DNA from: Polynucleobacter sp. MG-5-Ahmo-C2
GTDB lineage: Bacteria > Pseudomonadota > Gammaproteobacteria > Burkholderiales > Burkholderiaceae
NCBI RefSeq assembly: GCF_018687735.1
Contig: NZ_CP061304.1
Span: forward strand, 124,001 to 188,000
Reading direction: 5' to 3'
Length of the DNA: 64,000 bases
Every line of letters starts with the position of its first letter. Position 1 is the first letter of the stretch. Shown here in pieces: positions 1 through 9,883 of the stretch. Position numbers and translations under genes: made by a program. The notes below the pieces were generated by a model. It did not search any database and was not told the DNA's origin. It was given only the letters and a program-made list of their open reading frames with translations.

Positions 1-959
1 ATGACGCCGAGGTCATCTACAGTGTAGAGATACACATCATCTAGTCGTGAGATTTCTGGCTCAAAGTCACGGGGAACCGCAAGATCTATCATCACCATCG
101 GTTTATGGCGGCGCTGTTTAAGAGCGCTCTCCACCATGCCTAAACCAATGATAGGTAAAGATGAGGCAGTACTGGAAACAATAATGTCGAATTCATGTAG
201 ACGCCCTGGAAGCTCAGAGAGTTTGAATGATTCGGCTTCTATAGCTTGCGCAGAGATGGAGTCTGCCAATTCTTGGCCGCGTTCAATAGTCCGGTTAGCA
301 ATTGCAACATTTTTGGGCTTATGTGCTACAAAGTGTGTAGCACATAAGCTGATCATGTCCCCAGCACCAATAAATAAAATGCGCTGATCAGCAATCTTTT
401 CAAAAATGCGCTCCGCAAGGCGAACAGATGCAGCGGCCATTGAAATTGAATGCGTGCCAATTTCAGTAGAGCCACGAACCTCTTTAGCAACAGCAAATGT
501 TTTCTGAAAAAGTTGATTGAGATAGGTTCCCAACACGCCTGCATCATTTGCAGTGCGAACCGCATCTTTCATTTGACCCAAAATCTGAGTTTCGCCAATC
601 ACCATAGAATCTAATCCACAAGCAACTCTAAAAGCATGGCGAACCGCATCAGATTGTGGCAAGGAATAAATATGAGGTTGAAGGCTACTTGGAGCTAGCT
701 GTTGAGTTTTAGCAAGCCAATCAAAAGTGGCTTCATGAAGGAGGTCGGCAGCGCTGGCATCATTTGCCGCGCAGTACACCTCAGTGCGGTTACAGGTTGA
801 TAAAATCGTAGCTTCTGGCAGCCCGGCCTGATTCGCGCCAAGCAAATGTTGGCGTAAATCATGCAACGCTTCTTGAAGAAATTCAGGGTCGAAGGCGACC
901 TTTTCCCGAATGGCGACCGGCGCTGTGTGATGATTGATGCCGAGTGTCAACAACTTCAT
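1..959 (-). CDS. hemA: Glutamyl-tRNA reductase, partial (C-terminus outside window)
   Basis: HemA reduces glutamyl-tRNA(Glu) to glutamate-1-semialdehyde with NADPH, the first committed step of C5 tetrapyrrole (heme) synthesis in the cytoplasm. Translating the minus strand from the ATG gives [19 protein letters not shown], the typical family N-terminus. The nucleophilic cysteine sits in STCNRTEVY (about C56). A conserved stretch [15 protein letters not shown] follows, then a Rossmann start FIGAGDM for NADPH. About 319 codons are present and the reading frame is still open at the window edge, so roughly the last quarter of a normal protein of about 420-430 residues is missing. The promoter must lie in or before the divergent small membrane-protein gene. 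Assignment is secure. Confidence 0.96.
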   Translation of the reverse strand, partial: MKLLTLGINHHTAPVAIREKVAFDPEFLQEALHDLRQHLLGANQAGLPEATILSTCNRTEVYCAANDASAADLLHEATFDWLAKTQQLAPSSLQPHIYSLPQSDAVRHAFRVACGLDSMVIGETQILGQMKDAVRTANDAGVLGTYLNQLFQKTFAVAKEVRGSTEIGTHSISMAAASVRLAERIFEKIADQRILFIGAGDMISLCATHFVAHKPKNVAIANRTIERGQELADSISAQAIEAESFKLSELPGRLHEFDIIVSSTASSLPIIGLGMVESALKQRRHKPMVMIDLAVPRDFEPEISRLDDVYLYTVDDLGV

Positions 960-1002
960 AATGGCGATTATAGATTTGATGACGGCATTAATGGAGGTAT
1001 CA

Positions 1003-1257
1003 ATGGGGTTTTTAGCTTTTCTGCTAATTGGAGGTGTTTCTGGGGCTTCTGCCTGGATCTTTTACCCAGGCCAAGCCAGTGGGCCAAATCTGGTAAAGCT
1101 TCTGTTGGCGGTGCTTATGGGCTTTATATCTGCCTTGCTGAGCTCATACCTAGGCCAGTACTTGGGATTTTTTCAGCCTGGCCAGATGTTGGAGTGGCTA
1201 AGTGCCATTTTTGCCTCTTGCCTGGTGGGGTGCATCTACTCAGCTTTTGCCAAATAG
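1003..1257 (+). CDS. GlsB/YeaQ/YmgE-like small membrane protein
   Basis: An 84-residue, very hydrophobic protein with three predicted membrane segments (about residues 1-20, 29-50 and 60-81). It has the glycine-rich first helix and the short polar 'PGQ' loop typical of the GlsB/YeaQ/YmgE (transglycosylase-associated) family, whose members are about 80-90 residues long; their biochemical role is not established. Longer in-frame starts exist upstream. I chose this ATG because GGAGG lies five bases before it and because translation then begins directly with the first membrane helix. It is divergent from hemA and its 3' end overlaps the 3' end of ung by 18 bases. Family assignment rests on topology and length, not on a search. 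Confidence 0.6.
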   Translation: MGFLAFLLIGGVSGASAWIFYPGQASGPNLVKLLLAVLMGFISALLSSYLGQYLGFFQPGQMLEWLSAIFASCLVGCIYSAFAK

Positions 1258-2001
1258 GTCTGTCTGGGGTGCTCCACCAACCCAAATAATTTCTTTTTTA
1301 CCCAGCTCCCTAAGCCATTTATTGGTTTTGCTGAAATGCCCGCAGCTAGCTCTTGCCCCTGGCTCTAAAAAAGGCTTGTCTGTTTTGTAAACACCTAAAC
1401 CAGAGGGGTGGGAAGACTGCAAAATGAATTGATCGATACCAGATTCAATCAACGGTAATTTAGATTGTGCGTGTCCGCCCCAGAGCATCCAAACTAATTG
1501 CGGCCTCTGTGCAGCCAAAGCAGAAATGAGTCGATCGATCAAACTCTTCCAGCCAAGGTTAGCGTGGCTACCTGCCTCACCTAATCTCACACTTAAGGCT
1601 GTATTGAGAAGCAGCACTCCTTGCTTTGCCCAGGCATGGAGATCACCATTGGGTAGGTGACCAAATCCCTCAAGAGCAAGTGCTTTGCTAATGTTGCGTA
1701 AGGAGCTTGGAAATTCTCGAGAGTTAATAGGGATACTAGCGGGAATTGAGAACGCCAATCCCTGAGCAAGGCCCGGTGAGTGATAAGGATCTTGCCCCAG
1801 AATCACAGCCTTAACAGATTGAACGGGAGTCAATTCAAATGCTCGAAAAAAATGACTCGGCTCTGGCCGGATGATTTTTGGATCTACATCAAGGGCGACT
1901 TGTAAATTGGTTTCTAATTCTTGCCAGGCGGTAGAGTCAAAATAATCACCCAGTAATTTGCGCCAATCTCCCGGAATGTCGTCTTTAGAAAAAGTGGACA
2001 T
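1240..2001 (-). CDS. ung: Uracil-DNA glycosylase (family 1)
   Basis: Removes uracil from DNA by hydrolysing the N-glycosidic bond, starting base excision repair. The water-activating motif GQDPYH is present (catalytic Asp at about residue 71), as are the uracil-binding region around LLLNTALSV and the DNA-intercalation loop SSHPSGLG. The 253-residue length fits family 1 (about 220-255). It is the last gene of a minus-strand run behind the M61 peptidase (8-base gap), probably co-transcribed with it. The last residues overlap the convergent small membrane-protein gene. Confidence 0.96.
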   Translation of the reverse strand: MSTFSKDDIPGDWRKLLGDYFDSTAWQELETNLQVALDVDPKIIRPEPSHFFRAFELTPVQSVKAVILGQDPYHSPGLAQGLAFSIPASIPINSREFPSSLRNISKALALEGFGHLPNGDLHAWAKQGVLLLNTALSVRLGEAGSHANLGWKSLIDRLISALAAQRPQLVWMLWGGHAQSKLPLIESGIDQFILQSSHPSGLGVYKTDKPFLEPGARASCGHFSKTNKWLRELGKKEIIWVGGAPQTDLFGKS

Positions 2002-2009
2002 CTATGAAA

Positions 2010-3791
2010 TTAAGAGTTCGCGCTATTGGCGATGAGCTCATATTGCGTAGGTAGTTGACTTGCGTGCAAGCTTGCGATGCGCTCATGTTCTAAATCATCG
2101 CGATAGAAGCAAAAGTGAATATTTTGCGTTTCAGTAAGGCCAGCAAGAATCTTATCTAGGCGTGTATTGGTGACGCGTTGACCATTGATACTAGCAAGAA
2201 GATCACCAGGTGCCAGGCCCGCTAACTGTCCGGCTCCGCCATCCAAGACATGCGTTACTTTTAGCCATCCATTGGTATCGGAATGTCGCATTCCAAGCTG
2301 CAGCTTGATCTTCTCTAATTTGGAGTGCGTTTTTTGTTTTACTGCAATTAACTTAGAGGTGATCCATTTCTGAATTGGAATATCTTCTGTGCCAAAAATA
2401 TAGCGTGCTTTCATGTCGGTCCAGGTTTTCAAAAAACCAACCCCAAGTAATTCATCAACCAAACTATCTAAGCCATCCTCGGCAATACCGTCGAGTGTGA
2501 CGCCATGTCTTTGCCAAATTAAACGCATGAGGTCATCTAGTGATTTCTTATTTTTTGAGAAGGTCCGAATTTGTAGGTCCAGACCTAGCGCAAATAGGGC
2601 GCCCTTACTGTAGTAACTCACTACTGCATTAGGGGTGTTTTCATCGGCTTGGTAATACTTGGTCCAGGCGTCAAATGAGCTATCTGTCAGGCTCTGTTTA
2701 TGTCTTCCCGGACCACGAAGGATGCTATTCCAATTATTAGAAACTAGCCCTAAATAAGTTTTGAGATCAATGCGTTTACTGCGTAATAGCTGGAGATCAT
2801 CATAGTAACTAGTAAAGCCCTCAAACAGCCAAAGCAAACCAGTGTGATTGCGCTTGCTTAAATCATAAGGCTGAAATGCTCTTGGCTGAATGCGCTTGAC
2901 TAACCAGGCATGAAAATATTCATGACTACATAAACCTAAAAACTCACGATAGACGGTTTCATCAAGCGGTGCATCTTGTTGCGGAATCTGGTCGCGGCGG
3001 CATAGTAGTGCTGTGCTGTTGCGATGTTCAAGTCCACCATAGCCATTCAGTAATGTATTGACTAGAAAGAGATAGTTTGCAAATGGAGCTTGATGGGTTT
3101 TGGGGTCAAATAAATTAATCGTGCAAGAACAAATAGCTTGCAAGTCTTGTGCAAGGCGCTTTGCGTCAATTGTATTAATGCATCCCTGAATCGCCATACT
3201 GTGTGGAATGCCATTTGATTCCCAGCGAACCATCTGAAATTCACCCATGGCAACGGGGTGATCAAGAAGGTCATCATAATTCTGTGCAAGGTAAAAACCA
3301 AATCCACGCTCGTCGGTTTTCGCTTCCCTTAAACCTGTTTGCACTGACCAATGCTCTGGAAAGCTGGCGTCTGGTGGCGCAATAGCAAGCGAGCAAGGCG
3401 TATTATTTTGACCTATGACCTCAAGACATAGGCTGCTTGCGTTGAAGAACCCGCGTTCAGTATCAAGATAAGCAGCGCGTACGGAGGAATCATAGGCATA
3501 TACCGTCGTGATCACTTCAATTGCACTATTTTCTTTTGGTAAGCGCCACTGATCGTTATTGAGTCTGTCTAGAGGAAGCTTTTTCTTTGTACTCACTGAA
3601 TAGGCCTCAATCGATTCAATCTGCTTACTAAAGTCTCGAATCAAATAGCTTCCCGGAATCCATGTTGGCATCTGCAATATCTGCCCTTCTGGGTCAGGAT
3701 TCACAATGTGCAGCTTCACTTGGTAGCGATGACCATGAAGGTCTGCCGGCCATACGGTGTATTGAATTTCTGGAAGATCTGCTGTATTCAT
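2010..3791 (-). CDS. M61 family (glycyl) aminopeptidase with PDZ domain
   Basis: A zinc metallopeptidase of MEROPS family M61. The zinc site HEYFH is at about residues 290-294 and the third ligand is probably Glu324 in FEGFTSYYDD, as in glycyl aminopeptidases. The N-terminal half is the beta-rich M61 domain (MPTWIPGSYLIRDF is a characteristic family segment). The C-terminal 90 or so residues form a PDZ-like domain (GGAGQLAGLAPGDLLASING). Length (593) is normal for the family. No signal peptide is evident, so it is probably cytoplasmic. It sits five bases after dsbC and eight before ung. The physiological substrate is unknown. Confidence 0.88.
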   Translation of the reverse strand: MNTADLPEIQYTVWPADLHGHRYQVKLHIVNPDPEGQILQMPTWIPGSYLIRDFSKQIESIEAYSVSTKKKLPLDRLNNDQWRLPKENSAIEVITTVYAYDSSVRAAYLDTERGFFNASSLCLEVIGQNNTPCSLAIAPPDASFPEHWSVQTGLREAKTDERGFGFYLAQNYDDLLDHPVAMGEFQMVRWESNGIPHSMAIQGCINTIDAKRLAQDLQAICSCTINLFDPKTHQAPFANYLFLVNTLLNGYGGLEHRNSTALLCRRDQIPQQDAPLDETVYREFLGLCSHEYFHAWLVKRIQPRAFQPYDLSKRNHTGLLWLFEGFTSYYDDLQLLRSKRIDLKTYLGLVSNNWNSILRGPGRHKQSLTDSSFDAWTKYYQADENTPNAVVSYYSKGALFALGLDLQIRTFSKNKKSLDDLMRLIWQRHGVTLDGIAEDGLDSLVDELLGVGFLKTWTDMKARYIFGTEDIPIQKWITSKLIAVKQKTHSKLEKIKLQLGMRHSDTNGWLKVTHVLDGGAGQLAGLAPGDLLASINGQRVTNTRLDKILAGLTETQNIHFCFYRDDLEHERIASLHASQLPTQYELIANSANS

Positions 3792-3796
3792 GATGT

Positions 3797-4519
3797 TTAT
3801 TTCAGTGAACTCAATTTCTTTTCAATATCACCAATCTGAACTGCGCCAGGGAAGCGGCTGCCGTCAGTAAAGAAAAGAGTGGGTGTTCCTGTGATGCCAT
3901 AGGTTTTTGCAAAAACGACATTCTTATCAAGTGGAGTAGCGCAATCAGTTTTACCACTTGGGCTGATGCCGTTAATCATCCAGTCGATGTATGCCTTGTA
4001 TGGATCTGATGAGCACCAAATTTGTTTTGATTTTTGGGCTGAGTCGGGCGACAGGATGGGAACGAGGTAGGTATATACGGTAACGTTATCCAATTGTTGC
4101 AGGGATTTTTCTAAACGCTTGCAGTAGCCACAATTAGGATCCGAAAATACAGCTAGCTGACGGCTGCCATTACCGCGCACAGTTTTGATAGCGTTAGCTT
4201 GATTTAAGTCAGTCCACTTAATGCGATTTATATCAGCCTGCCTTTGCTCAGTAATATTTTTGCCAGTCGCTAATTCAATGATTTCACCCTGAATTAAATA
4301 TTTCCCAGAGGCATCCGTATAAAAAACTTCATTACCAACCAATACCTCATACAAGCCTGGAACTGGCGCTGCTGACACGCCTCTCACTTTTACATTTGTA
4401 CCCAGCTTTTTTTGTATCTCCATTTTGATTTGCTGTTCAACTTGTGCATTCGCAGAACCAGTGAAGAGGAGGATGGAGGAGATAAAAGCTAGTGCTGATA
4501 ACAAGTTAATCAAAATCAA
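3797..4519 (-). CDS. dsbC: Periplasmic thiol:disulfide interchange protein DsbC
   Basis: A disulfide isomerase that reshuffles wrong disulfides in secreted proteins; known relatives are V-shaped dimers kept reduced by DsbD. A signal peptide spans about residues 1-25 with a probable cleavage after GSANA. An N-terminal dimerisation domain follows, then a thioredoxin-fold domain with FSDPNCGYCKRLEK (C130 and C133) and the cis-proline segment TGTPTLFF. A second cysteine pair (W-C-S and D-C-A near residues 168-193) also matches DsbC. The start overlaps the 3' end of ubiH by 14 bases, so translation is likely coupled. Confidence 0.93.
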   Translation of the reverse strand: MILINLLSALAFISSILLFTGSANAQVEQQIKMEIQKKLGTNVKVRGVSAAPVPGLYEVLVGNEVFYTDASGKYLIQGEIIELATGKNITEQRQADINRIKWTDLNQANAIKTVRGNGSRQLAVFSDPNCGYCKRLEKSLQQLDNVTVYTYLVPILSPDSAQKSKQIWCSSDPYKAYIDWMINGISPSGKTDCATPLDKNVVFAKTYGITGTPTLFFTDGSRFPGAVQIGDIEKKLSSLK

Positions 4520-5780
4520 TGTCTCCTAGAGCGCGTTCAATGAGGCGCTGTTTAATAAAATGGCTTTTATTAACTAAGCCAAGGCCCCAGTTACGTAGTT
4601 GTCGTTCAGTATTGCTGCTTGCAGAAAATAGTTTCTTGAGTTTGTCAGTGACCCACAAGAGTGCGCTCGTATCGCCTTGGCGTTGACGCTCGTAGCGACG
4701 CAGTAATACTGCATCGCTTGGTGAGCGGAAAGATTCGCGTTTACCAAGAATGTTGAGTAAGACAGCAACATCGCGCAAGCCCAAGTTGAGGCCTTGCCCT
4801 GCCAGGGGGTGCATCACATGAGCCGCATCGCCAATAAGGATAACTTTAGGCGTTACTTCTGGACCAATAAACCGTTTAGCCTGAATCTTCCTTAGCGGAT
4901 GGGCCGCCGGGGTCGAGTTGAGGGTGAGCTCACCTAATTGTTTGCCAATGGCGCCGTTCGCAATCGAGCTAAATCGCTCTTGCCATTGGATTTGATCTAG
5001 GTTTAATAAATCTATCGCATGCTCAGGGGAGGTTGACCACACCATTGATACTTGCTTGCCGGGCAAGGGGAGCATCGCCACAATATCGCCGCCGGGCAAG
5101 AACCACTGAAAGGCTGTTTCAAGATGAGGGTAAGTGCAATTCCAGTTGGCAACTACAGCGCTTTGGGAGTAGCTCTCTTCGCTGGTAGTGATGCCAAGTG
5201 ATGCCCGAATAGGAGAGTTGGCGCCATCAGCAGCAATAATGAGTTGTGCACGAATGGCCTCACCATTTTTTAGATGTAGCGTACCGCCATCAGCATCAAC
5301 TTCTAGTCTTTCAATAGCATCACTAATGCGCTCCAACTTATTTTGAAAACGGGATGCTTGATCGAGCGTGTGTTCAATGAGGTTAGATTCGCCAATCCAG
5401 GCTAATTGCGGAGTACCTGCTTCGAAGGCAGACAGGTGAAGTTGATCATCTTTTTCACCACGGTCACCGTAGATACGCATATCGCGCACTGACTGCATGC
5501 GACTATGATCTAGCGCATCCCAAATTTGTAAATGAGCCAACAGTTTTTGGCTGCTGGGCGAAAAAGCATAGATACGTTGACCCCATTGATGGCCCTGAGG
5601 GCTTGGCGTGGCCTGACCAAGATCAGGTGCGATTTCAATGGTTTTGAGGCCAAGCTGGGCTAAGCCCAGCGCGCAGGCCTTGCCAGCAATACCTCCGCCA
5701 ACTACGACAACGTCTACAGAACGGGTTTTAGCCGAATGCGTAGGGGAATTTGGTGGGCTATTTGCGTAAACTTCTGACAT
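4506..5780 (-). CDS. ubiH: UbiH/VisC/COQ6-family FAD-dependent ubiquinone-pathway hydroxylase
   Basis: A class A flavoprotein monooxygenase that hydroxylates the benzoquinone ring during ubiquinone synthesis. The dinucleotide-binding motif VVVGGGIAGKA is near residues 24-34, and the second FAD motif ILIGDAAHVMHPLAGQGLNLG is near 320. Both are characteristic of the UbiH/UbiF/UbiI/COQ6 family. Length 424 is a little above the 390-400 norm because of about 20 extra polar N-terminal residues. The exact ring position hydroxylated cannot be read from sequence, so the symbol is at family level. First gene of ubiH-dsbC-M61-ung, divergent from ychF with only 40 bases between them. Confidence 0.85.
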   Translation of the reverse strand: MSEVYANSPPNSPTHSAKTRSVDVVVVGGGIAGKACALGLAQLGLKTIEIAPDLGQATPSPQGHQWGQRIYAFSPSSQKLLAHLQIWDALDHSRMQSVRDMRIYGDRGEKDDQLHLSAFEAGTPQLAWIGESNLIEHTLDQASRFQNKLERISDAIERLEVDADGGTLHLKNGEAIRAQLIIAADGANSPIRASLGITTSEESYSQSAVVANWNCTYPHLETAFQWFLPGGDIVAMLPLPGKQVSMVWSTSPEHAIDLLNLDQIQWQERFSSIANGAIGKQLGELTLNSTPAAHPLRKIQAKRFIGPEVTPKVILIGDAAHVMHPLAGQGLNLGLRDVAVLLNILGKRESFRSPSDAVLLRRYERQRQGDTSALLWVTDKLKKLFSASSNTERQLRNWGLGLVNKSHFIKQRLIERALGDIDFD

Positions 5781-5820
5781 AACTCGATGATATCGAAACC
5801 AGGCCCTTTACAATAATGCT

Positions 5821-6915
5821 ATGTCTTTGAAATGTGGCATCGTCGGCCTGCCTAACGTCGGCAAATCTACCCTCTTTAACGCGCTTACCAAAGCTGGAAT
5901 CGCAGCGGAAAACTATCCTTTCTGCACGATTGAGCCCAATGTAGGCGTAGTTGAGGTTCCTGACCCCCGTCTCGCCGCCTTGGCTGAGATTGTGAAGCCT
6001 GAGCGCATCCTGCCTGCCGCAGTCGAGTTTGTCGATATTGCAGGTTTGGTAGCTGGTGCCTCCAAAGGTGAGGGTCTCGGAAATCAATTTTTAGCCAATA
6101 TTCGAGAAACGGATGCAATTACCCATGTGGTTCGTTGCTTTGAGGATCCGAATGTGATTCACGTCGCAGGCAAGATTGACCCTATCGCCGATATTGGTGT
6201 GATCGATACGGAATTGGCACTATCAGATTTAGCAACAGTTGAGAAAACACTCAATCGTTCTAGTAAGGCTGCCAAGTCTGGTAACGACAAAGAGGCAGCA
6301 GCCTTGGTTGCAGTCCTTACTAAAGTCCAGGCTCACCTTGATTTAGCGCTACCAGTGCGGAGTCTGAATTTGAGCGAGGAAGAGCTTCTATTGATTAAGC
6401 CATTGTGTTTAATCACTGCTAAACCAGCAATGTATGTTGCAAACGTCAAGGAAGATGGCTTTACTAATAATCCACATCTTGAAGCAGTAAAGCAACACGC
6501 CGCAAAAGAAAAGGCTCCGGTGGTTGCTGTTTGTGCGGCAATTGAGGCAGAGATTGCTGATTTGGATGATGTCGATAAAACAGAATTCTTGGCTGACCTG
6601 GGCATGGAGGAGCCTGGCTTAGATCGCGTTATTCGTGCTGGCTACTCATTGCTTGGTTTGCAAACTTACTTTACAGCCGGGGTTAAAGAAGTGCGCGCCT
6701 GGACTATTCATCAAGGCGATACTGCGCCGCAGGCTGCTGGCGTTATTCATACAGACTTTGAGCGCGGCTTCATTCGTGCGCAAACTATTGCTTATGATGA
6801 CTTCATTCAATTTAAGGGTGAGGCTGGAGCTAAAGAGGCTGGCAAGATGCGCGCTGAAGGCAAGGAATATGTTGTTAAGGATGGGGACGTATTGAACTTC
6901 TTGTTCAATGTTTAA
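5821..6915 (+). CDS. ychF: Redox-regulated ATPase YchF (OLA1 family)
   Basis: A P-loop Obg-family NTPase that in known relatives prefers ATP over GTP, binds the ribosome and is linked to oxidative-stress responses. The G1 motif [14 protein letters not shown] lies at about residues 8-21 and the G3 region [20 protein letters not shown] near 66-85. The C-terminal TGS-like domain ends in the family signature [19 protein letters not shown]. Length 364 is typical. There is no purine-rich ribosome binding site before the ATG. Instead a TACAAT hexamer ends six bases upstream, so the message may be leaderless. A strong terminator follows. Confidence 0.97.
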   Translation: MSLKCGIVGLPNVGKSTLFNALTKAGIAAENYPFCTIEPNVGVVEVPDPRLAALAEIVKPERILPAAVEFVDIAGLVAGASKGEGLGNQFLANIRETDAITHVVRCFEDPNVIHVAGKIDPIADIGVIDTELALSDLATVEKTLNRSSKAAKSGNDKEAAALVAVLTKVQAHLDLALPVRSLNLSEEELLLIKPLCLITAKPAMYVANVKEDGFTNNPHLEAVKQHAAKEKAPVVAVCAAIEAEIADLDDVDKTEFLADLGMEEPGLDRVIRAGYSLLGLQTYFTAGVKEVRAWTIHQGDTAPQAAGVIHTDFERGFIRAQTIAYDDFIQFKGEAGAKEAGKMRAEGKEYVVKDGDVLNFLFNV

Positions 6916-6940
6916 GCAGTCGATATATCTTTGACTAATA

Positions 6941-6968
6941 AAAAAGCCCTTTCAATAAGGGCTTTTTT
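6941..6968 (+). terminator. Bidirectional intrinsic terminator (ychF / MarR-like regulator)
   Basis: A perfect 11-bp stem (AAAAAGCCCTT paired with AAGGGCTTTTT) with a 5-base loop, ending in a T run on the plus strand and read as a T run on the minus strand as well. It lies 25 bases after ychF and 19 bases after the end of the convergent regulator gene, so it can serve both. Confidence 0.92.
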
Positions 6969-6986
6969 ATTGGAACTTAAATAAAC

Positions 6987-7337
6987 TTAAGCCGACTTCA
7001 CTGCCTTCTCAAGACATTTCGAAATTTCTTCGTAGCGCTTGAGGGCCAACTTTGTTGGCACTACCTCCTTCTTGCGCCCATCAGCATTTGATGCCATTTT
7101 GATGTAGCCCATAGCACTCAGGTTTTTCAAGCGGCCATGTAATGTTGCTTGAGAACCCAGATCTGAAAGTGAAATTAAATCACCCACTAATAGAGGGGTT
7201 TTTGAATGTGCGCAGTTAACAATCTTATCTAATAAGTTTTCTTCAATGGCATCGAGTTTCTTGCCGGGGTTAATTCGATCTAAAGCATCGATTAAATTGA
7301 GAAAGCGAAGATAAGATGAGGGCTTCGGTATGGCCAT
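6987..7337 (-). CDS. MarR-like winged-helix transcriptional regulator
   Basis: A 116-residue protein with a predicted winged helix-turn-helix. A helix around residues 30-45 is followed by LLVGDLISLSDLGSQATLHGRLKNLSAMGYI, which reads as the HTH plus recognition helix, and then by a basic wing (NADGRKKEVVPT). The order 'replacement of T, H, L in the recognition helix, then KxLxxMGYI, then DGRKK..V..T' is typical of MarR-type DNA-binding domains. The usual N- and C-terminal dimerisation helices are short. No ligand can be inferred. It stands alone between ychF and the trp operon with its own promoter, and direct repeats near the presumed transcription start suggest autoregulation. Confidence 0.7.
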   Translation of the reverse strand: MAIPKPSSYLRFLNLIDALDRINPGKKLDAIEENLLDKIVNCAHSKTPLLVGDLISLSDLGSQATLHGRLKNLSAMGYIKMASNADGRKKEVVPTKLALKRYEEISKCLEKAVKSA

Positions 7338-7384
7338 AATTTATTAGTATTTAATCCAGTTTAAGGGCTATTAGCTATAGGGCT

Positions 7385-7413
7385 AGTATATTCCCTAAGC
7401 ATCACTTTTTCAA
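7385..7413 (-). promoter_or_regulatory. Sigma70-type promoter of the MarR-like regulator
   Basis: On the minus strand TTGAAA (-35) and TATACT (-10) are separated by exactly 17 bases. The predicted start is about 40 bases before the ATG. Immediately downstream AGGGCTA occurs twice with a 15-base period (7364-7370 and 7379-7385, plus-strand reading), with the palindrome TAGCTA between them. This arrangement would suit an operator. Confidence 0.6.
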
Positions 7414-7473
7414 ACGAAATTAGTTATAAAAAGCATTCATAATCAATGCATTCTCTAGCTTGCTTAAAGTAGC

Positions 7474-8286
7474 TTAGAAAAATAACTCGCGAAGAGCTGC
7501 TCCTGGATCGGCTGCTCGCATAAATGCTTCACCAACTAAGAATGCATTGATTTGATTGTTGCGCATCAGTTGCACATCAGTACGGCCCAATATCCCTGAT
7601 TCAGTTACCAAAGTCTTATTTTTTGGAACCATGGCTAGAAGTGAGAGCGTGGTTTGTAGTGTTACCTCGAATGTCTTGAGATTCCGGTTATTGATGCCAA
7701 GTAAAGGCGTTTTAAGCTGTAGTGCTTGCTCTAGTTCTGGCGCATTGTGGACTTCAACTAAAACATCTAGGCCGAGTTCGTGAGCGCAAGCCTCAAGCTC
7801 CTTCATTTGATTCATCTCTAAGCAGGCGGCGATTAAGAGAATTGCATCTGCACCAATTGCACGCGCCTCATAAACTTGATATGGATCTATGGTGAAATCT
7901 TTACGAAGTACTGGAATGCTGCAAGCAGATCTGGCTTCTTGGAGATAGGCATTGCAGCCTTGAAAGTATTCAATATCAGTAAGCACTGATAAACAGGCGG
8001 CGCCATGCTTTTCATAAGACTGAGCAATTTCTGCGGGTTTAAAATTTTCTCGAAGAATTCCTTTGCTGGGACTCGCTTTTTTGATTTCGGTAATCACGCC
8101 AGCTTTGCCGGCAGCGATTTTTTGTTCAATTGAGGCAATAAAGCCACGCGGCTTTAGCTGAGCATCTTTGTTATTGAATTCGGCAATATCACGTTGGTTC
8201 CCAAGTGAGACCTGCCTAAGGTTGTTTGCAATCTCAATCTTCTTGGTTGCAACAATTTTATCGAGAATGTCGCTCATGGGTTTCAT
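7474..8286 (-). CDS. trpC: Indole-3-glycerol-phosphate synthase
   Basis: Catalyses ring closure of CdRP to indole-3-glycerol phosphate in tryptophan synthesis. The TIM-barrel signature [18 protein letters not shown] (substrate lysine and phosphate-site residues) lies near residues 65-82. [26 protein letters not shown] and the late TESGI phosphate-binding segment are also present. It is a stand-alone TrpC of 270 residues, not fused to TrpF. Last gene of the rpe-trpEGDC operon; its start overlaps the trpD stop by four bases. Confidence 0.97.
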   Translation of the reverse strand: MKPMSDILDKIVATKKIEIANNLRQVSLGNQRDIAEFNNKDAQLKPRGFIASIEQKIAAGKAGVITEIKKASPSKGILRENFKPAEIAQSYEKHGAACLSVLTDIEYFQGCNAYLQEARSACSIPVLRKDFTIDPYQVYEARAIGADAILLIAACLEMNQMKELEACAHELGLDVLVEVHNAPELEQALQLKTPLLGINNRNLKTFEVTLQTTLSLLAMVPKNKTLVTESGILGRTDVQLMRNNQINAFLVGEAFMRAADPGAALRELFF

Positions 8287-9308
8287 TTAGATTGGCTTGC
8301 TGCAACAAATGCGTCTAGCTTCTTGCGTGCGGCCCCAGATGAAATTGCAGCTTTGGCCATTTCTACCCCAGAAGCGATATCTTTAGCGACACCGGCAACA
8401 TAAAGAGTTGCGCCTGCATTGAGGCACACAATATCACTCGCCGCGCCTGGTTTGTTATCGATTACATCCAATACGATTTGTTTTGATTCTTCCGCATTGG
8501 CTACTTTGAAGCTATTCGTGAGGGCGGTATTCAATCCAAAGTCTTTAGGGTGGATTTCATATTCGCGGACAACACCATTCTTAAGTTCACCCACAAGAGT
8601 AGAACCCTCTAGGGAGATCTCATCGAGGCCATCGCAACCATAAACCACCAGGGCGTGTTCCATGCCTAAGGCTTGCAGCACATGGGCTTGAATGCCAACA
8701 AGATCAGGATGAAATACGCCCATCAAGATTCGTTTTGCATCAGCAGGATTGGTAAGTGGCCCCAAGATATTAAAAATCGTCCGTACACCCAATTGCTTAC
8801 GAATGGGCACCACGTTTTTCATGGCTGGGTGATGGTTGGGCGCAAACATAAAGCCGGCACCTACAGTGGCAATACATTTGGCAACTTGATCTGCGGAAAG
8901 TCCTAGATTTACACCCAGAGCTTCAAGTACATCAGCGCTACCAGATTTACTGCTCACGCTACGATTACCGTGCTTAGCAATTTTGGCTCCAGCGGCTGCA
9001 GCAACAAACATCGCTGCAGTGGAAATATTGAAGGTATGCGCGCCATCGCCCCCTGTACCCACAACGTCAACTAGATGTGTGCGATCTTCCACCTTAACTG
9101 GGGTTGCAAATTCACGCATGACTTGTGCAGCAGCAGCAATTTCTCCAACAGTCTCTTTTTTAGTACGCAGAGCTACTAATAGCCCGGCAACTAATTCAGG
9201 CGACATTTCGCCACTCATGATGAGTCGCATCATTGCAGTCATTTCATCATGAAAGAGTTCGCGATGTTCGATGCAGCGTTGTAGTGCTTCTTGTGGAGTA
9301 ATTGGCAT
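8283..9308 (-). CDS. trpD: Anthranilate phosphoribosyltransferase
   Basis: Transfers the phosphoribosyl group from PRPP to anthranilate. The PRPP-binding motif [14 protein letters not shown] is near residues 84-97, followed by [21 protein letters not shown], the anthranilate- and metal-binding block of the family. Length 341 is standard and there is no fused glutamine amidotransferase, consistent with the separate trpG eight bases upstream. Confidence 0.97.
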   Translation of the reverse strand: MPITPQEALQRCIEHRELFHDEMTAMMRLIMSGEMSPELVAGLLVALRTKKETVGEIAAAAQVMREFATPVKVEDRTHLVDVVGTGGDGAHTFNISTAAMFVAAAAGAKIAKHGNRSVSSKSGSADVLEALGVNLGLSADQVAKCIATVGAGFMFAPNHHPAMKNVVPIRKQLGVRTIFNILGPLTNPADAKRILMGVFHPDLVGIQAHVLQALGMEHALVVYGCDGLDEISLEGSTLVGELKNGVVREYEIHPKDFGLNTALTNSFKVANAEESKQIVLDVIDNKPGAASDIVCLNAGATLYVAGVAKDIASGVEMAKAAISSGAARKKLDAFVAASQSK

Positions 9309-9316
9309 AGTGCTGT

Positions 9317-9883
9317 TTACTTATTCAGTAAGAAATTCTTGAGCAGTGCATGACCATGCTCAGAAAGAATGGACTCAGGATGGAATTGCACGCCTTGAAC
9401 AGCGAGTTCGCGATGGCGCACACCCATGATCTCTCCATCAGAAGATGTGGCAGTTACCTCTAGCATCGCTGGTAAGGAACTCTTTTCAATAGCGAGTGAG
9501 TGATAGCGAGTAACTTTGAACGGATCCGGTAAGTTTTTGAAGACACCCACACCCGTGTGGTGAATTGAGTCAGTCTTACCGTGCATGACTTTCTGCGCAC
9601 GAATGACCTTTCCGCCAAAAGCTTCACCAATCGCTTGATGTCCAAGACATACACCGAGAATCGGAATCTGTCCTGCGTAGCATTTGATGGTCGCCACTGA
9701 TATGCCAGCTTCAGCTGGGCTGCATGGCCCAGGAGAGATGCAAATACGCGCCGGGTTGAGCTTCGCAATGTCTTCTACCGCGATTTCATCATTGCGAAGT
9801 ACTTTGACCTCTTCACCTAACTCAGCAAAATACTGCACGAGGTTATAAGTAAAAGAATCGTAGTTATCAATCATTAGGAGCAT
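9317..9883 (-). CDS. trpG: Anthranilate synthase component II (glutamine amidotransferase)
   Basis: Supplies ammonia from glutamine to TrpE. The class I amidotransferase triad is visible: the cysteine in [16 protein letters not shown] and the His/Glu pair in VQFHPESIL. The N-terminus [18 protein letters not shown] is canonical. TrpG and PabA of this family are very similar and one protein may serve both synthases; the position inside the trp operon supports TrpG. Its start overlaps the end of trpE by 17 bases. Confidence 0.95.
   Translation of the reverse strand: MLLMIDNYDSFTYNLVQYFAELGEEVKVLRNDEIAVEDIAKLNPARICISPGPCSPAEAGISVATIKCYAGQIPILGVCLGHQAIGEAFGGKVIRAQKVMHGKTDSIHHTGVGVFKNLPDPFKVTRYHSLAIEKSSLPAMLEVTATSSDGEIMGVRHRELAVQGVQFHPESILSEHGHALLKNFLLNK

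Noticed and set aside
861..1289. 142-codon plus-strand frame across the hemA start and the small membrane-protein gene
   Set aside because: It overlaps two better-supported genes in other frames, has an odd composition and no ribosome binding site.
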